NCBI RefSeq assembly: GCF_014698835.1 | Contig: NZ_JACJTU010000008.1 | Location: forward strand, 186,001 to 250,000 | Direction of reading: 5' to 3' | Length of the DNA: 64,000 bases | Source: Nostoc paludosum FACHB-159 | GTDB taxonomy: Bacteria; Cyanobacteriota; Cyanobacteriia; Cyanobacteriales; Nostocaceae | Shown: in pieces, positions 16,921-26,847 of the stretch | How the letters are laid out: each line of letters starts with the position of its first letter | How positions within the stretch are numbered: the stretch's first letter is position 1 | The notes under the pieces: model-generated | Seen by the model: only the letters and a program-made list of their open reading frames with translations | Databases searched by the model: none | Told to the model about the DNA's origin: nothing | Made by a program: the position numbers and the translations under genes

Positions 16921-18081
16921 TTACGAATTATTAATATGTTTCACAAAGCGTTGCAACACTGCTTCCGGGGTGAGGTTTGGTCTGGGTAGCTTCTCTAGAG
17001 TTCCGGGACGGATTTTGAGATGAGCGAATTTCGGTCTACTTTTCGTATCTGCGGTAAATAAAGCATCTAAAAGCGCGGGGTCGTCTCCGGCTAATGTGAC
17101 GCCATAACCGCAGGCTTCGGCAATTTTGGCAAAGGAGATACCAAAAGAGACGGTGGCTTGTGCGCCTGTGGAATCATGGACTTCATTATCTAAGAGAATA
17201 TGGAGTAAATTCGCACCTCCATAAGTGCCGATAGTCGCAAAATTACCCATTCGCATTAACGCTGCGCCATCGCCATCAATCACCACAACTTTGAGATCTG
17301 GACGCGCTAAGGAAAGCCCCAATCCCATTGAGGAAGCACAACCCATCGACCCAACCATATAAAGATGATTGGCGCTGTCTTTAGTTGCGAAGAGTTCGCG
17401 GCCAGTATAACCAGTAGTAGCAATTATTACGGTATTTTCGGGGTTGATGAGTTCGACAATTCGAGCTAAAGCTTGGTTGCGGGAAATCCGTTCTTCTTGA
17501 TTACCCTTAAAAAAGCTTTGCTCAATATGAGCGTCATTGTTATCTTCGCGTTTGGGGATAGAAGAGCGCGTCAGTGCATGGGGCGCAATTGTTCCCTTAC
17601 GCATAATTAGAGAGTATGGACGGCGCTCTTGTTTTATGTAAGCTGTGGCTCTTTGCAAGACTGGTTCTATTTCTGCTGCATCTGTGGGGAAAAATTCCCA
17701 AGGTACAGTCATAGTTTCCAGTAATTTATCTGTGATTTGCCCCATTAATTCATGTTGGGGTTCATCTTGTAAATTGCGATCGCCTCTTAGGGTACAAATA
17801 ACTAACAGTGGAATCCGAAAAATATAATTCAAGGAAGTTAGCGGGTTAACTGCATTCCCCAAACCAGAATTTTGCATCATCACCACTGCATGTTTACCTG
17901 TAATTGTAGCTCCAGATGCGATCGCCACAGCATCTCCCTCATTAGCTGCGGAAATATAAGTCAGTTGAGGATCGTTAATGACGTAGTTAATAAACGGCGT
18001 CAGAAAAGAACAAGGTACGCCAGCATACCAATCAAAACCAAAATTACGAGCAGCTTCGACAAATTCCTTTGCTTCAATCAT
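16921..18081 (-). CDS. ppd: Phosphonopyruvate decarboxylase
   Basis: This ThDP enzyme pulls the unfavourable PEP mutase reaction forward by turning phosphonopyruvate into phosphonoacetaldehyde. From the ATG at 18081 (MIEAKEFVEAARNFGFDWY) it has 386 aa. The ThDP motif is VVVIDGDGAALMRMGNFAT, and AANEGDAVAIASGA carries the catalytic Glu region. The open frame extends upstream to 18135, but those 18 codons (MPNAQCPCPIPNAQ) are translated STRR sequence, so I reject that start. It lies between phnW and pepM, in the same direction. Confidence 0.9.
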   Translation of the reverse strand: MIEAKEFVEAARNFGFDWYAGVPCSFLTPFINYVINDPQLTYISAANEGDAVAIASGATITGKHAVVMMQNSGLGNAVNPLTSLNYIFRIPLLVICTLRGDRNLQDEPQHELMGQITDKLLETMTVPWEFFPTDAAEIEPVLQRATAYIKQERRPYSLIMRKGTIAPHALTRSSIPKREDNNDAHIEQSFFKGNQEERISRNQALARIVELINPENTVIIATTGYTGRELFATKDSANHLYMVGSMGCASSMGLGLSLARPDLKVVVIDGDGAALMRMGNFATIGTYGGANLLHILLDNEVHDSTGAQATVSFGISFAKIAEACGYGVTLAGDDPALLDALFTADTKSRPKFAHLKIRPGTLEKLPRPNLTPEAVLQRFVKHINNS

Positions 18082-18089
18082 AAATGTAG

Positions 18090-18147
18090 GGCATTGGGCA
18101 TTGGGTATTGGGCATGGGCATTGGGCATTGGGCATTGGGCATTGGGG
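18090..18147. repeat. STRR tract GGGCATT
   Basis: Heptameric GGGCATT units with small variations run up to the start of ppd. Similar CCCCATG units occur at 18390-18412, before the end of pepM. They flank the 21-bp array. Confidence 0.85.
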
Positions 18148-18192
18148 ATGAGGGGGGTGAGGTAGAGACTTTGAACTGAAAGTTTTAACCTC

Positions 18193-18360
18193 AAAACCTC
18201 AACGTTCTAGTTTAAAACCTCAACGTTCTAGTTTAAAACCTCAACGTTTTAGTTTAAAACCTCAACGTTCTAGTTCAAAACCTCAACGTTCTAGTTCAAA
18301 ACCTCAACGTTCTAGTTTAAAACCTCAACGTTCTAGTTCAAAACCTCAACGTTCTAGTTT
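18193..18360. repeat. 8-copy 21-bp tandem repeat
   Basis: The unit AAAACCTCAACGTTCTAGTT plus a final T or C (21 bases) is repeated eight times without gaps. The last base alternates between T and C, and one copy has a single change inside. It lies between pepM and ppd. The period of two helical turns would place each copy on the same face of the DNA. Function is unknown. Confidence 0.95.
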
Positions 18361-18415
18361 AAAAGTTTAATGCTCAAGCTTATTTCTCCATGCCCCATGC
18401 CCCATGCCCCATTCC

Positions 18416-20071
18416 CTATTGTTTCAATTGAAAGGCCAAATCAAGGTCATCTAAGGAATTAACATCTAACCAATTACCGCGAATATATAGCACCTTAATG
18501 GGTTTGCCTTGCTCGATTAAATAATTGCATAATTCCGGTAAACCCAAACTATTAAATTCCGGCCGTGTTTGCAATTCATTGAGTGCTTGACTCACCCACT
18601 GTCTACCTTGACTGCGTAAGCGCAACATTCCTATCCAGCGTCCGCAGGAATTTCCCAAGTTGGTTTGGGTTGCTTTGGAAACGTGCAAAAGGTTAACGTC
18701 TTGCCCGAAGATGGAAAGGTCATCTGGAACTGAACAATAAGCATAGTCAGGGGAACCACTGACCGATTTAGAGTTGATAACAGAATCAACTACAGCCACA
18801 ATTTCTCCAGGACATTCTAATAAATCCCGCAATATATAGCTTCTAAATAGTAAATCGCCGTAAATTACTAGCATTTCATCAGCAAAGCTAGCTTGAGCGC
18901 AGGCTAAGGATGCTAATTCTCCAGTTGTTTCATAATCTGGATTACGAATTACTTTTGTTCCCGTAACGTTGATAGTTTCTGCTTTGTAACCGGCGACAAC
19001 GGTGATATCGTTAATGGCAAGTTTCTTGAATTTGTCTACTAAAAGTCTCAGCAGGGGTTTACCTCCAAGAGGTAACATGACTTTTGGTTTATCTAAAGTC
19101 AATCCTGCTAATTCTTGTCCTCTACTAGCAGCTAAAACGATCGCTTGAGTATGATGGCGTCCGTTACTAAAGTAGCGTTTTTCGGCTTCTAGGAGTTCGT
19201 CGGCTCCCTGTAGGCGGAAAATTTCCTTGACTGGCGCAATATCATCTTCAATGTTGATTAAAGTTTCGCTGGCTTGAACTTCGCGGGCGATCGCTTGCAT
19301 ACTAGCAACAGCAGCTCGAATCAGATGGTTTGCCCAAATGACTAAATTAATTTCAGCTTTGCGAAACACATCGGTAGCGGTGCTGTAATATTTGGTCGGT
19401 ATAATTACTAATGGAGAACGCCCCGCCCATTCTTTAGCAAAGGCTAGCACTTGGTCGGGACGAGATGATTTACTGTGAATCAGGATCGCGTCTGCGCCTG
19501 CGGCATGGTAAGCTTCGGCTCGCCGCAATGCTTCTGAGAGATCCCAACCGGCTATCAAAGCTTCAAGTCTGGCGACGATACAGAAATCGGGATGTGTTTG
19601 GCTATCTTTACCAGCTTTAATTTTGCCGCAGAATTCATCAATATCAGCTAAGGCTTGGCGACTACCATTAATAAAGCTATTGGTTTTGGGAAAAAGTTTA
19701 TCTTCAATACAAACTCCAGCAATACCTCGCTGTTCTAATTTCCTAACAAGGCGACGCATATTATTAAAGTTGCCATAACCAGTATCGCCATCTAACAAAA
19801 TCGGGATGCTGGTAACATCAGACATGAACTCTAGCATTTCTACAACTTGAGTCCAACTGGCTTCGTTATTATCCCGAACGCCATATTGAGCCGAAAGCGC
19901 TAATCCACTGGCCCAAATTCCTTTAAATCCAGCCTCTTCCACAATGCGGGCGCTAATTCCATTGTGAGCTTCCATGATGAATTCGAGTTGAGGCGATTCT
20001 AATAATGCCCGCAGTTGAGAATACTTACTTAATTTTGCAGTGTTGACGACGGGTGTAAATATTTTATCCAT
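18416..20071 (-). CDS. pepM: PEP mutase fused to a nucleotidyltransferase domain
   Basis: Residues 1-290 are phosphoenolpyruvate mutase, which forms the C-P bond of phosphonopyruvate. The diagnostic loop [10 protein letters not shown] is at 123-132, and the metal-binding stretch [13 protein letters not shown] is near 92-104. From about 308 onward a nucleotidyltransferase domain follows ([13 protein letters not shown], then [17 protein letters not shown], then VIYGDLLF). The total of 551 aa fits known PepM-NTase fusions. The fused domain probably makes a CMP-linked aminoalkylphosphonate, although its first motif has Ser where Gly is usual (LAASRG), so its activity should not be assumed. It is the committed enzyme of the cluster. 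Confidence 0.93.
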   Translation of the reverse strand: MDKIFTPVVNTAKLSKYSQLRALLESPQLEFIMEAHNGISARIVEEAGFKGIWASGLALSAQYGVRDNNEASWTQVVEMLEFMSDVTSIPILLDGDTGYGNFNNMRRLVRKLEQRGIAGVCIEDKLFPKTNSFINGSRQALADIDEFCGKIKAGKDSQTHPDFCIVARLEALIAGWDLSEALRRAEAYHAAGADAILIHSKSSRPDQVLAFAKEWAGRSPLVIIPTKYYSTATDVFRKAEINLVIWANHLIRAAVASMQAIAREVQASETLINIEDDIAPVKEIFRLQGADELLEAEKRYFSNGRHHTQAIVLAASRGQELAGLTLDKPKVMLPLGGKPLLRLLVDKFKKLAINDITVVAGYKAETINVTGTKVIRNPDYETTGELASLACAQASFADEMLVIYGDLLFRSYILRDLLECPGEIVAVVDSVINSKSVSGSPDYAYCSVPDDLSIFGQDVNLLHVSKATQTNLGNSCGRWIGMLRLRSQGRQWVSQALNELQTRPEFNSLGLPELCNYLIEQGKPIKVLYIRGNWLDVNSLDDLDLAFQLKQ

Positions 20072-20343
20072 CTATTTTGCTTGTCTTAACGTTTCAAATA
20101 AATTGTAAAAATCCGAGTTTTATGCTTTTTAACCAAAGATAAACAAAAAGAATTATCTGTGTTGCTCCTCAAACAAATCTTGGTGTTTAAAGTAAATTTC
20201 AGCTTGGTGGAGTAGACATTAGACCTCTTGCAAAAGTCCTTATTTTCGACTTCTTCTTTGCGTCTTTGCGCCTTTGCGTGAGACAAAAAATTATTTATGC
20301 AAGAAGTCTATTCTCTGTCTTATACCAACAATTCCAGCCTGTT
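20072..20343. other. Intergenic region between pntC-like gene and pepM
   Basis: This stretch contains a tract of dispersed-repeat type (TTTGCGTCTTTGCGCCTTTG near 20258-20277), a sequence type seen between many Nostoc-type genes. A 66-codon open frame crossing it on the minus strand is low in quality. No gene is called. Confidence 0.5.
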
Positions 20344-21114
20344 TTACTTCTGAATTCTATTTTCTGCTATTTCAATTTGCGGTAAAGTTTCGTTTTCGGC
20401 ACGTTGAATATCTTCTGGAAAATCAATTTCAATCCAAGGTAAACCGGTAATATCTTCGTAACCAAATACTTCTGGAGTTTCTAATAATAAATCCCGAATT
20501 ACTTCTTCATAAGGTTGGTCGTGCAATCCATCAGTCACATATTGTTCTGTGCGGCTGGCGAGACGGCGAGCGATCGCATTTCCAAAACGAAAGAATCCCA
20601 CTGACTCACCTTTCAAATCATAAGCCAGGTTCAAAGGCAGTTGTTTACGAAACTCCACAAGATAACCGTCTTTAACACAAAGTTTCACGGGTTCATCCCC
20701 CGGTACAAAATCTCGATCCAACAAGAAGCAATTGGAGATATTTGTTTTTACCAATCGTTCGATGATGTGGCGATCGTACAAAACATCTGCATCCATTAAC
20801 AATAAATCATCACCAGCGGCAAGATGTTGACGTAAAGCCCACAAGCTGATGACACTGCCTTTGGTATAGTCAGGATTGTAAACTGTACTAACCCAATTTT
20901 CGGCTCCCAACGCTTTGATTTCATCCTGAATTTTTTCTGCCTGGTAACCTACGGCAATTACTACTTCGTCTATTTGATAATGACGAAGATAGTTCAAATG
21001 GCGCTCTAATAAAGATTTGCCGTTAAACTTTAGTAAGCATTTGGGTTGGATTTGCCCATCTTTACCCAAGCGTCGTCCAACACCAGCAGCTAATATTATG
21101 GCTTTCATCGTCAA
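20344..21114 (-). CDS. pntC: PntC-like phosphonate cytidylyltransferase
   Basis: This 256-aa nucleotidyltransferase begins with IILAAGVGRRLGKDG and has the lysine motif QPKCLLKFNGKSLLERHL. The catalytic acidic stretch is LLLMDADVLYD. It resembles the choline-phosphate/AEP cytidylyltransferase group. Beside a PEP mutase the likely product is CMP-2-aminoethylphosphonate, the activated donor for placing phosphonate on lipids or glycans. Two starts are possible, 21114 (MTMKAII) or 21108 (MKAII); the second removes a redundant Met-Thr. Upstream cphB lies in the same direction 163 bases away and is probably separate. A sugar-phosphate nucleotidyltransferase role is the alternative. Confidence 0.75.
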   Translation of the reverse strand: MTMKAIILAAGVGRRLGKDGQIQPKCLLKFNGKSLLERHLNYLRHYQIDEVVIAVGYQAEKIQDEIKALGAENWVSTVYNPDYTKGSVISLWALRQHLAAGDDLLLMDADVLYDRHIIERLVKTNISNCFLLDRDFVPGDEPVKLCVKDGYLVEFRKQLPLNLAYDLKGESVGFFRFGNAIARRLASRTEQYVTDGLHDQPYEEVIRDLLLETPEVFGYEDITGLPWIEIDFPEDIQRAENETLPQIEIAENRIQK

Positions 21115-21277
21115 GTTACTAACTGAGCTAAGATACTAAAAAACTGGGAAATTATTTTTGATTTTCCCAGTCTTTTATAATGACTGCATTTTGCTGAATT
21201 AAAACTTTATTAACTAATTCTTAACATATAAGAAATAGTAACTTAGCGATCGCCGATTTCAACCCACAGGACTCAAA

Positions 21278-22120
21278 TCAACTAACTCCTACAGAGACAT
21301 TTGCCACAGAGCCATTATTGAGGATAGGCTGGCGGGTTTTGAGGTCAAATTTGAAGCCGTGTGGCAAAATATGTAGCTTAGCTCCACAAATCGCCAACGG
21401 CTCATCCTTCAAAATTTCGCCCGCATTGTTATATGTAGCGTCTGATTCATCGACAATTGTGACTGCACCTTCACCAATCACTTCAATTTGACTATCTGTC
21501 ACAACCATCGCGGTATTCTCATCAATACCGAATCCCAAGACAGCCGGCTCTAGTACTAAAGCCGAAATTAAGCGTCCCAATCTTCCACGCTGAGAGAAAT
21601 GTTGATCGATTACCACTCCTGGGAGAAATCCCATACCGGGGCCCATTTCCACAGTTTCGATTCGCGGGTTGGTTTGGGAATCTCCTTCGACAATCATTTT
21701 ATCTGGCATTACAGCCGCTCCGGCACTGGTACCTGCAATAACCGCGCCTTCACCATACCGTTTGTGAATCGCCGTATCGATTTCAGTATCCTTGAGAATG
21801 CTGGTGATGCGAGCTTGGTCTCCCCCGGTAAAAAATATCCCAGTTGCTTTATCAATAGCTTGCAATGCGGTTGATGAAGACGCATCATCGCGAGTTTCTG
21901 TGTCAATGATGCGGACATTCTCGGCTCCTAATCGCTCAAACACTCTAATATAATTTTCTCCCACCTCTCTGGGTAGTTCTGTGGCCGCTGTCATAATCAC
22001 AATGTTCGCTTTTGTACCACCAGCGCGGCGTACAAATTCCCGCAAAATTTGGGAATCTCCCTCTTTGTCTTCGGCTCCGCCAATAATTACTAATTGTCTT
22101 TTAGGATTACTTTCTACCAT
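21278..22120 (-). CDS. cphB: Cyanophycinase
   Basis: CphB is a serine exopeptidase that cuts cyanophycin into beta-Asp-Arg dipeptides. The 280-aa protein has the nucleophile S132 in AGTSAGAAVMP, the typical start RQLVIIGGAEDKEGDSQILR and the motif FTGGDQARI. Length and motifs match cyanobacterial CphB. The divergent cphA2-type gene lies about 1.1 kb away, with one small gene between, so the window holds dipeptide release and a probable re-polymerising enzyme. Confidence 0.95.
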   Translation of the reverse strand: MVESNPKRQLVIIGGAEDKEGDSQILREFVRRAGGTKANIVIMTAATELPREVGENYIRVFERLGAENVRIIDTETRDDASSSTALQAIDKATGIFFTGGDQARITSILKDTEIDTAIHKRYGEGAVIAGTSAGAAVMPDKMIVEGDSQTNPRIETVEMGPGMGFLPGVVIDQHFSQRGRLGRLISALVLEPAVLGFGIDENTAMVVTDSQIEVIGEGAVTIVDESDATYNNAGEILKDEPLAICGAKLHILPHGFKFDLKTRQPILNNGSVANVSVGVS

Positions 22121-22543
22121 GATGGCCCCTGATTTGATTTAGATAAATTTCAATAAACCATGACAATTGAGATTATAATATCTTCCTTTTGGGAGATTAC
22201 TTGAAAAAGCTAGTATGAAAACCGGCGATCGCAATTAAACCAAACGATTTTTTAAATTAGATAACAGGTTGTTTACTAATTAAGAATTCCTTACTGCGTC
22301 AACAGCCCCTAGAAAATATCTCTAGAGGCACGATGGATCGTATTAGAGTTGGCGATCGGAGATTTTTTGTGCAGTTTGAGCAGTTAATCTTAATTCTAGC
22401 AAGAGGCTTGCTATTTGATTATGTCAAAAAATTGCCCCCTATCGGAATTGAGAATTAAATTTATCCGTAGGTTCAATCCAAAATCCAAAACTTGTACTGA
22501 GCCTGTCGAAGTATCCAAAATCTAAAATTGCTTGATGAATAAT
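22121..22543. other. Intergenic region upstream of cphB
   Basis: No gene is seen in about 420 bases. This space should hold the cphB promoter, since cphB reads leftward from 22120. A dispersed-repeat type fragment (CTTGTACTGAGCCTGTCGAA) lies at 22491-22510. Confidence 0.45.
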
Positions 22544-22747
22544 CTAATGAATCCCGCTTCTGTAAAGCAAATTACTCAAGAAAAAACGTGCTTGTTCTAG
22601 TGGGAGATGTCTGGGTTTGCCTTGATAGACAATTTGATACTCTTTGATGTCTGGCCCATCTCCATGCCCAGAAATTAGCCTCCGGTGAAAAGCTTCCTCA
22701 GCCAGTAACCTAACTTCATCTCTTAGAGCAGCTTGTGTGCCATTCAT
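22544..22747 (-). CDS. Small conserved-looking protein (67 aa) beside cyanophycin genes
   Basis: From the ATG at 22745-22747 (MNGTQAALRDEVRLLAEEAF) the product is 67 aa, soluble and charged, with an amphipathic helix at the start and a C-terminal helix (LPLEQARFFLSNLLYRSG). The longer frame to 22825 adds 26 residues (MVQYFKNNLYKLYTVSTYTV) that look untranslated. I do not recognise a named family. It lies between cphB and the cphA2-type gene, so a link to cyanophycin is possible but unproven. Confidence 0.6.
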   Translation of the reverse strand: MNGTQAALRDEVRLLAEEAFHRRLISGHGDGPDIKEYQIVYQGKPRHLPLEQARFFLSNLLYRSGIH

Positions 22748-23228
22748 ACTTTGCTGTTTCCTCAATACCGTATACGTTGATACTGTATATAGTTTATACA
22801 AATTATTCTTAAAGTATTGCACCATTCAAAGGTCGTATCTTTGGTGATTCATCAGGATGAATTGAATGTAATTTTTTTTTGCTGATGTACTTAAGATTGA
22901 TTTATGCCTTGAGATAGTTGAAGATATTTCGTAATATCGGTAGGGTAGGTTCGTGTCAATTCGTAAAGCAAGCTACGCAATTAAATACGCATCTAGTAAG
23001 ACTCGTATTTGATTTTTGGGAAGCTAGGTACAGTTAATCTTCTAGAATCCTCTTGCAAGAGTGCCTTTTGCCTATTGCCTGAATCAATTGTTGGAATTCA
23101 GTATTCAGGAGGAGGCAAGGCGATGATATTTGTAAGTATTCTGACTCGTGAATTCTAACAATCAATAAGTCTGAGTAATCGAACTCAGCGTCTCAATTTC
23201 AGGGTGTTTAGCCAAAGGTTCATAATCA
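22748..23228. other. Divergent intergenic region before cphA2
   Basis: About 480 bases separate the 67-aa gene (leftward) from cphA2 (rightward). No gene was seen. It should contain both promoters; no clear regulator site was identified. Confidence 0.4.
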
Positions 23229-25139
23229 ATGGTTCAACAAAAAAGCAGCGATTTAGTCCGCATTAATGCTAGAAGAACGGATGTATTCGATATCTTCAAC
23301 TTCAAGCATTACATTGGAACTAACCCTTATTTAGATAGAGGGGCACTAGTTTTTGATTTTGCTCTAGTTGAGTTGAAAGAGCCTTTGCCTATTGAGGATT
23401 ATATTTCGAGGATTAGCGATCGCTATCCCCATCTGCGCGACCAAAGCTACGAATCCTATGCCCACCTATTCGCCCAAGTGGCCTCACAAGTCGGAAAATT
23501 GGACATGGATTTGCACCTCAATCATTGGAGTGTCAAGCCATATCTAAAATCCACGCGAATTGGTATCGAATCCCTACACGAACGCACAACTAGAGAAGTA
23601 GTTTACTTTGTTTGGGATTGGTTTGAAGCCATTACCCAAGACGAAGACTTCGACTTTGAGGATCAGCTAGTGAGGCTGCAAAGTAGATTCCGCGCATCTG
23701 TTTATGGTGGGCCCACAGTCTACGCCCTATTGCGAACAGCCTACGAAAAAGGTATTCCCGCATTTTATCTGTGGGAAGAAGGATTAATGCAATATGGTAT
23801 GGGAAAAAAACATGTGCGGGGGGTAGCAACAACATTTAACCGCGATAGTCATCTAGATTCGGAATTTACTACCCGCAAAGACGACTGTAAGGCATTTTTG
23901 AAAACTCTGGGTTTTCCAGTACCTGAAGGCGAGATCGTCTTTTCCGAAAAGGAAGCTTTCGCAGCCGCTAGACAAATTGGCTACCCAGTAGCAGTTAAGC
24001 CAGTGGTAGGTCATAAAGGAATTGGCGTTACCGCTGATGTGCAAGACTCAAAAGAACTAGAAGCTGCTTATAGTCGGGCAGTAGCAGCGATTCCTGAAGA
24101 CCAGCTACCCAGAATCATAGTAGAGAAGAGCATTTCCGGATCGGATTTTCGTTTGTTGTGTGTTGATGGTAAATTCGTCGCCGCCACAGAACGCCGTCCG
24201 GCATCGGTTGTTGGTGATGGCTACCTAACCATCGCCGAATTAATTCGTCAAGAGAACCGCAAACCTGCACGTTTAGATTCACCCACCTCGCCCATGAGTA
24301 AAATTCTGGTGGACAATGCGATGGAACTCTACCTAGACGAACAGCGTTTGTCATTGGACAGTGTAATTGAGAAAGGGCGCACCGTCTACCTACGTAAAGT
24401 CGCCAATCTTTCCGCTGGGGGTATGAGCATCAATGCAACACATACAGTTCATGATGACAATATTATCCTCGCCCAAGATATTGCCCAACACTTTCAGCTG
24501 ACTTGTTTGGGTATTGATGTCATTACCAAAAGTCTTGCAGAATCTTGGAAATCGAGTAACTTCGCTATCTTGGAAATTAACGCTGCACCAGGAATTTTAA
24601 TGCATTTGAAACCTTCTGAAGGTGAAAGCGTTGATGTGCCTTCTCATATTTTAGAAACGTTTTTTGAGTCTGGTACAGATGCCAGGATACCGATTATTAC
24701 CTTTAATAAAATCTCAGTTGAAGAACTGCAAACAACAATTGACCATATTCTTTTGCAACATCCTGACTGGACAATTGGCGCTGTTTGTCGTGACGCAGTT
24801 TTTGTGAATCGCTCGAAAAAAGTATTAAGCACAACTTACAACAGCAATGTTCAAACTTTGCTGCGTCATCCCAAACTTGATGTGTTGATTGCTGAGTATG
24901 GGGAAGACATATTAGAGCAAGAGGGTATGTTTTACCAACGTAGTAATCTCGTAGTTTTGGATAATCCCACCGAAACTGAGATGATATTGGCGCGGGATGT
25001 TTTTGACGGTTCTACTGTGGTGATTAGAAAAGGCAACGACATTTCTATTCGTCGCAAAGGGTTAATTGAGGACTACACTTTGGGGCAAGATGAACCATTT
25101 ACACGAGTTTATTTGAAAGAAACTGGAGTGATTTTGTAA
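23229..25139 (+). CDS. cphA2: CphA2-type cyanophycin synthetase (dipeptide polymerising)
   Basis: The protein has the cyanophycin synthetase N-terminal domain (to about 210), then an ATP-grasp domain (about 215-480) with GYPVAVKPVVGHKGIGVTAD and the metal site AILEINAAPG. Ordinary CphA1 is about 870-900 aa with a C-terminal Mur-ligase domain carrying a GKT-type ATP loop. This protein is only 636 aa and no such loop is present, so the second ATP site is lost. That matches CphA2, which joins beta-Asp-Arg dipeptides. Together with cphB it could re-polymerise released dipeptides. No CphA1 gene is in the window. A perfect hairpin follows the stop codon. Confidence 0.9.
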   Translation: MVQQKSSDLVRINARRTDVFDIFNFKHYIGTNPYLDRGALVFDFALVELKEPLPIEDYISRISDRYPHLRDQSYESYAHLFAQVASQVGKLDMDLHLNHWSVKPYLKSTRIGIESLHERTTREVVYFVWDWFEAITQDEDFDFEDQLVRLQSRFRASVYGGPTVYALLRTAYEKGIPAFYLWEEGLMQYGMGKKHVRGVATTFNRDSHLDSEFTTRKDDCKAFLKTLGFPVPEGEIVFSEKEAFAAARQIGYPVAVKPVVGHKGIGVTADVQDSKELEAAYSRAVAAIPEDQLPRIIVEKSISGSDFRLLCVDGKFVAATERRPASVVGDGYLTIAELIRQENRKPARLDSPTSPMSKILVDNAMELYLDEQRLSLDSVIEKGRTVYLRKVANLSAGGMSINATHTVHDDNIILAQDIAQHFQLTCLGIDVITKSLAESWKSSNFAILEINAAPGILMHLKPSEGESVDVPSHILETFFESGTDARIPIITFNKISVEELQTTIDHILLQHPDWTIGAVCRDAVFVNRSKKVLSTTYNSNVQTLLRHPKLDVLIAEYGEDILEQEGMFYQRSNLVVLDNPTETEMILARDVFDGSTVVIRKGNDISIRRKGLIEDYTLGQDEPFTRVYLKETGVIL

Positions 25140-25147
25140 GTTAAGTG

Positions 25148-25180
25148 CTATCCCCGACTTGTTTGATAAGTCGGGGATAG
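25148..25180 (+). terminator. Hairpin after cphA2, likely terminator
   Basis: A 13-base-pair perfect stem (CTATCCCCGACTT and its complement) closes a 7-base loop, starting 8 bases after the cphA2 stop. No strong T-run follows, so termination may be partial or the hairpin may stabilise the transcript end. Confidence 0.65.
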
Positions 25181-25347
25181 GCTGGTTAATTGCAATGAAA
25201 GCTAAATGGCTGAGATACCTAAGTACAGCTTTGCGTAAAATCGTGGCGAATTGACGGTTGAAATTTAAACGCAAAGGAGCGCAGTGGTAAGCGCAAAGGG
25301 ACGCAGAGAATTCGCTATGAATAATGAAATGTTGTAAGTTAGTCTTA

Positions 25348-26847
25348 GTTTCAATCCCTAATAGGGATTTTGATTAATTGCAATTTACTTTCTTCGGTGT
25401 TACCCTAGAAAGTACTAAAGTGTTTCAATCCCTAATAGGGATTTTGATTAATTGCAATTCCAGCGGTCGGGGCGGCAATCATGAGAGATTTGGTTTCAAT
25501 CCCTAATAGGGATTTTGATTAATTGCAATATATTCCATTTACCTCAGGAATACTATCAGTATTGAGGTTGTTTCAATCCCTAATAGGGATTTTGATTAAT
25601 TGCAATCTGGTTGACAAAATCCTCCTGATGCTATACCACCGCGTTTCAATCCCTAATAGGGATTTTGATTAATTGCAATTTAGGGCAATTCCATCAGGTG
25701 ATTGAATTTCAAACTGTTTCAATCCCTAATAGGGATTTTGATTAATTGCAATAACAATTCGGGAGCCGCAGTCATTATCTGTGCGTTGGCAGGTTTCAAT
25801 CCCTAATAGGGATTTTGATTAATTGCAATCGCAGCAACGTGGCGTTTTACAAACAATTCAAAATGGAGGTTTCAATCCCTAATAGGGATTTTGATTAATT
25901 GCAATCTTCTCGCCCTTCAGCATAATTAGGCGTTGAATTTACGTTTCAATCCCTAATAGGGATTTTGATTAATTGCAATGAAGTTAAAGCTGTTTGCTCA
26001 CAGCTTGCAGGTAAAGTTTCAATCCCTAATAGGGATTTTGATTAATTGCAATGAGAAGATTTACTAGAAAGTGATTTACAAATTAAGTTTCAATCCCTAA
26101 TAGGGATTTTGATTAATTGCAATTTTTGTACTGGTTAGCACGGTTCAACGGGAATTCTAAGTTTCAATCCCTAATAGGGATTTTGATTAATTGCAATTTA
26201 GGAGTTTAAAGCTATGGCCCGCGCTAAAAATGTTTCAATCCCTAATAGGGATTTTGATTAATTGCAATTAGGATATGGGAATGTCCTCAACGTAAGATAC
26301 GTTTCAATCCCTAATAGGGATTTTGATTAATTGCAATCCTTTGCTGTGGGGGTGGCTTGCTGGGGAACGCAAGTTTCAATCCCTAATAGGGATTTTGATT
26401 AATTGCAATCTCGATTGCACTTAGCAACGTCTGTCCTATATCGTTCGTTTCAATCCCTAATAGGGATTTTGATTAATTGCAATCCTGAATCCTCCAGTTG
26501 AGTCCAACCTTGTGGTTGCTTTTCTGTTTCAATCCCTAATAGGGATTTTGATTAATTGCAATTGTATTGCTGCTTTTGTCGATGAACGCTTCGATGTTTC
26601 AATCCCTAATAGGGATTTTGATTAATTGCAATGCACCATCGTCTGAATATGGCGATCGATCGCGCGGTTTCAATCCCTAATAGGGATTTTGATTAATTGC
26701 AATTTCACCTTCAAAGCGCTAGATAAAATCAAAATTTTGTTTCAATCCCTAATAGGGATTTTGATTAATTGCAATTGGATGCCACCTCTTTGAGAAATGG
26801 CGTAGATGTTGTTTCAATCCCTAATAGGGATTTTGATTAATTGCAAT
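25348..26847 (-). CRISPR. CRISPR array, 21 repeats of 37 bp, 20 spacers
   Basis: The repeat starts GTTTCAATCCC, contains the near-palindrome AATCCCTA-A-TAGGGATT and ends GATTAATTGCAAT. I located 21 copies beginning at 25348, 25422, 25493, 25570, 25643, 25716, 25793, 25869, 25943, 26016, 26087, 26161, 26232, 26301, 26373, 26447, 26526, 26596, 26667, 26739 and 26811. All read as identical, even the first and last. Spacers are 32-42 bases and all differ. On the minus strand the repeat ends ATTGAAAC, the usual crRNA 5' handle, so I infer leftward transcription with the leader on the right. No cas gene lies in the window. Confidence 0.97.

Noticed and set aside
20086..20286. 66-codon open frame between pntC and pepM
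   Set aside because: It begins with translated dispersed-repeat sequence (SHAKAQRRKEE) and has no protein family character.
25181..25347. Degenerate additional CRISPR repeat left of the array
   Set aside because: The sequence between the cphA2 hairpin and the first repeat shows no recognisable partial repeat; it resembles dispersed CGCAAAGG-type repeats.
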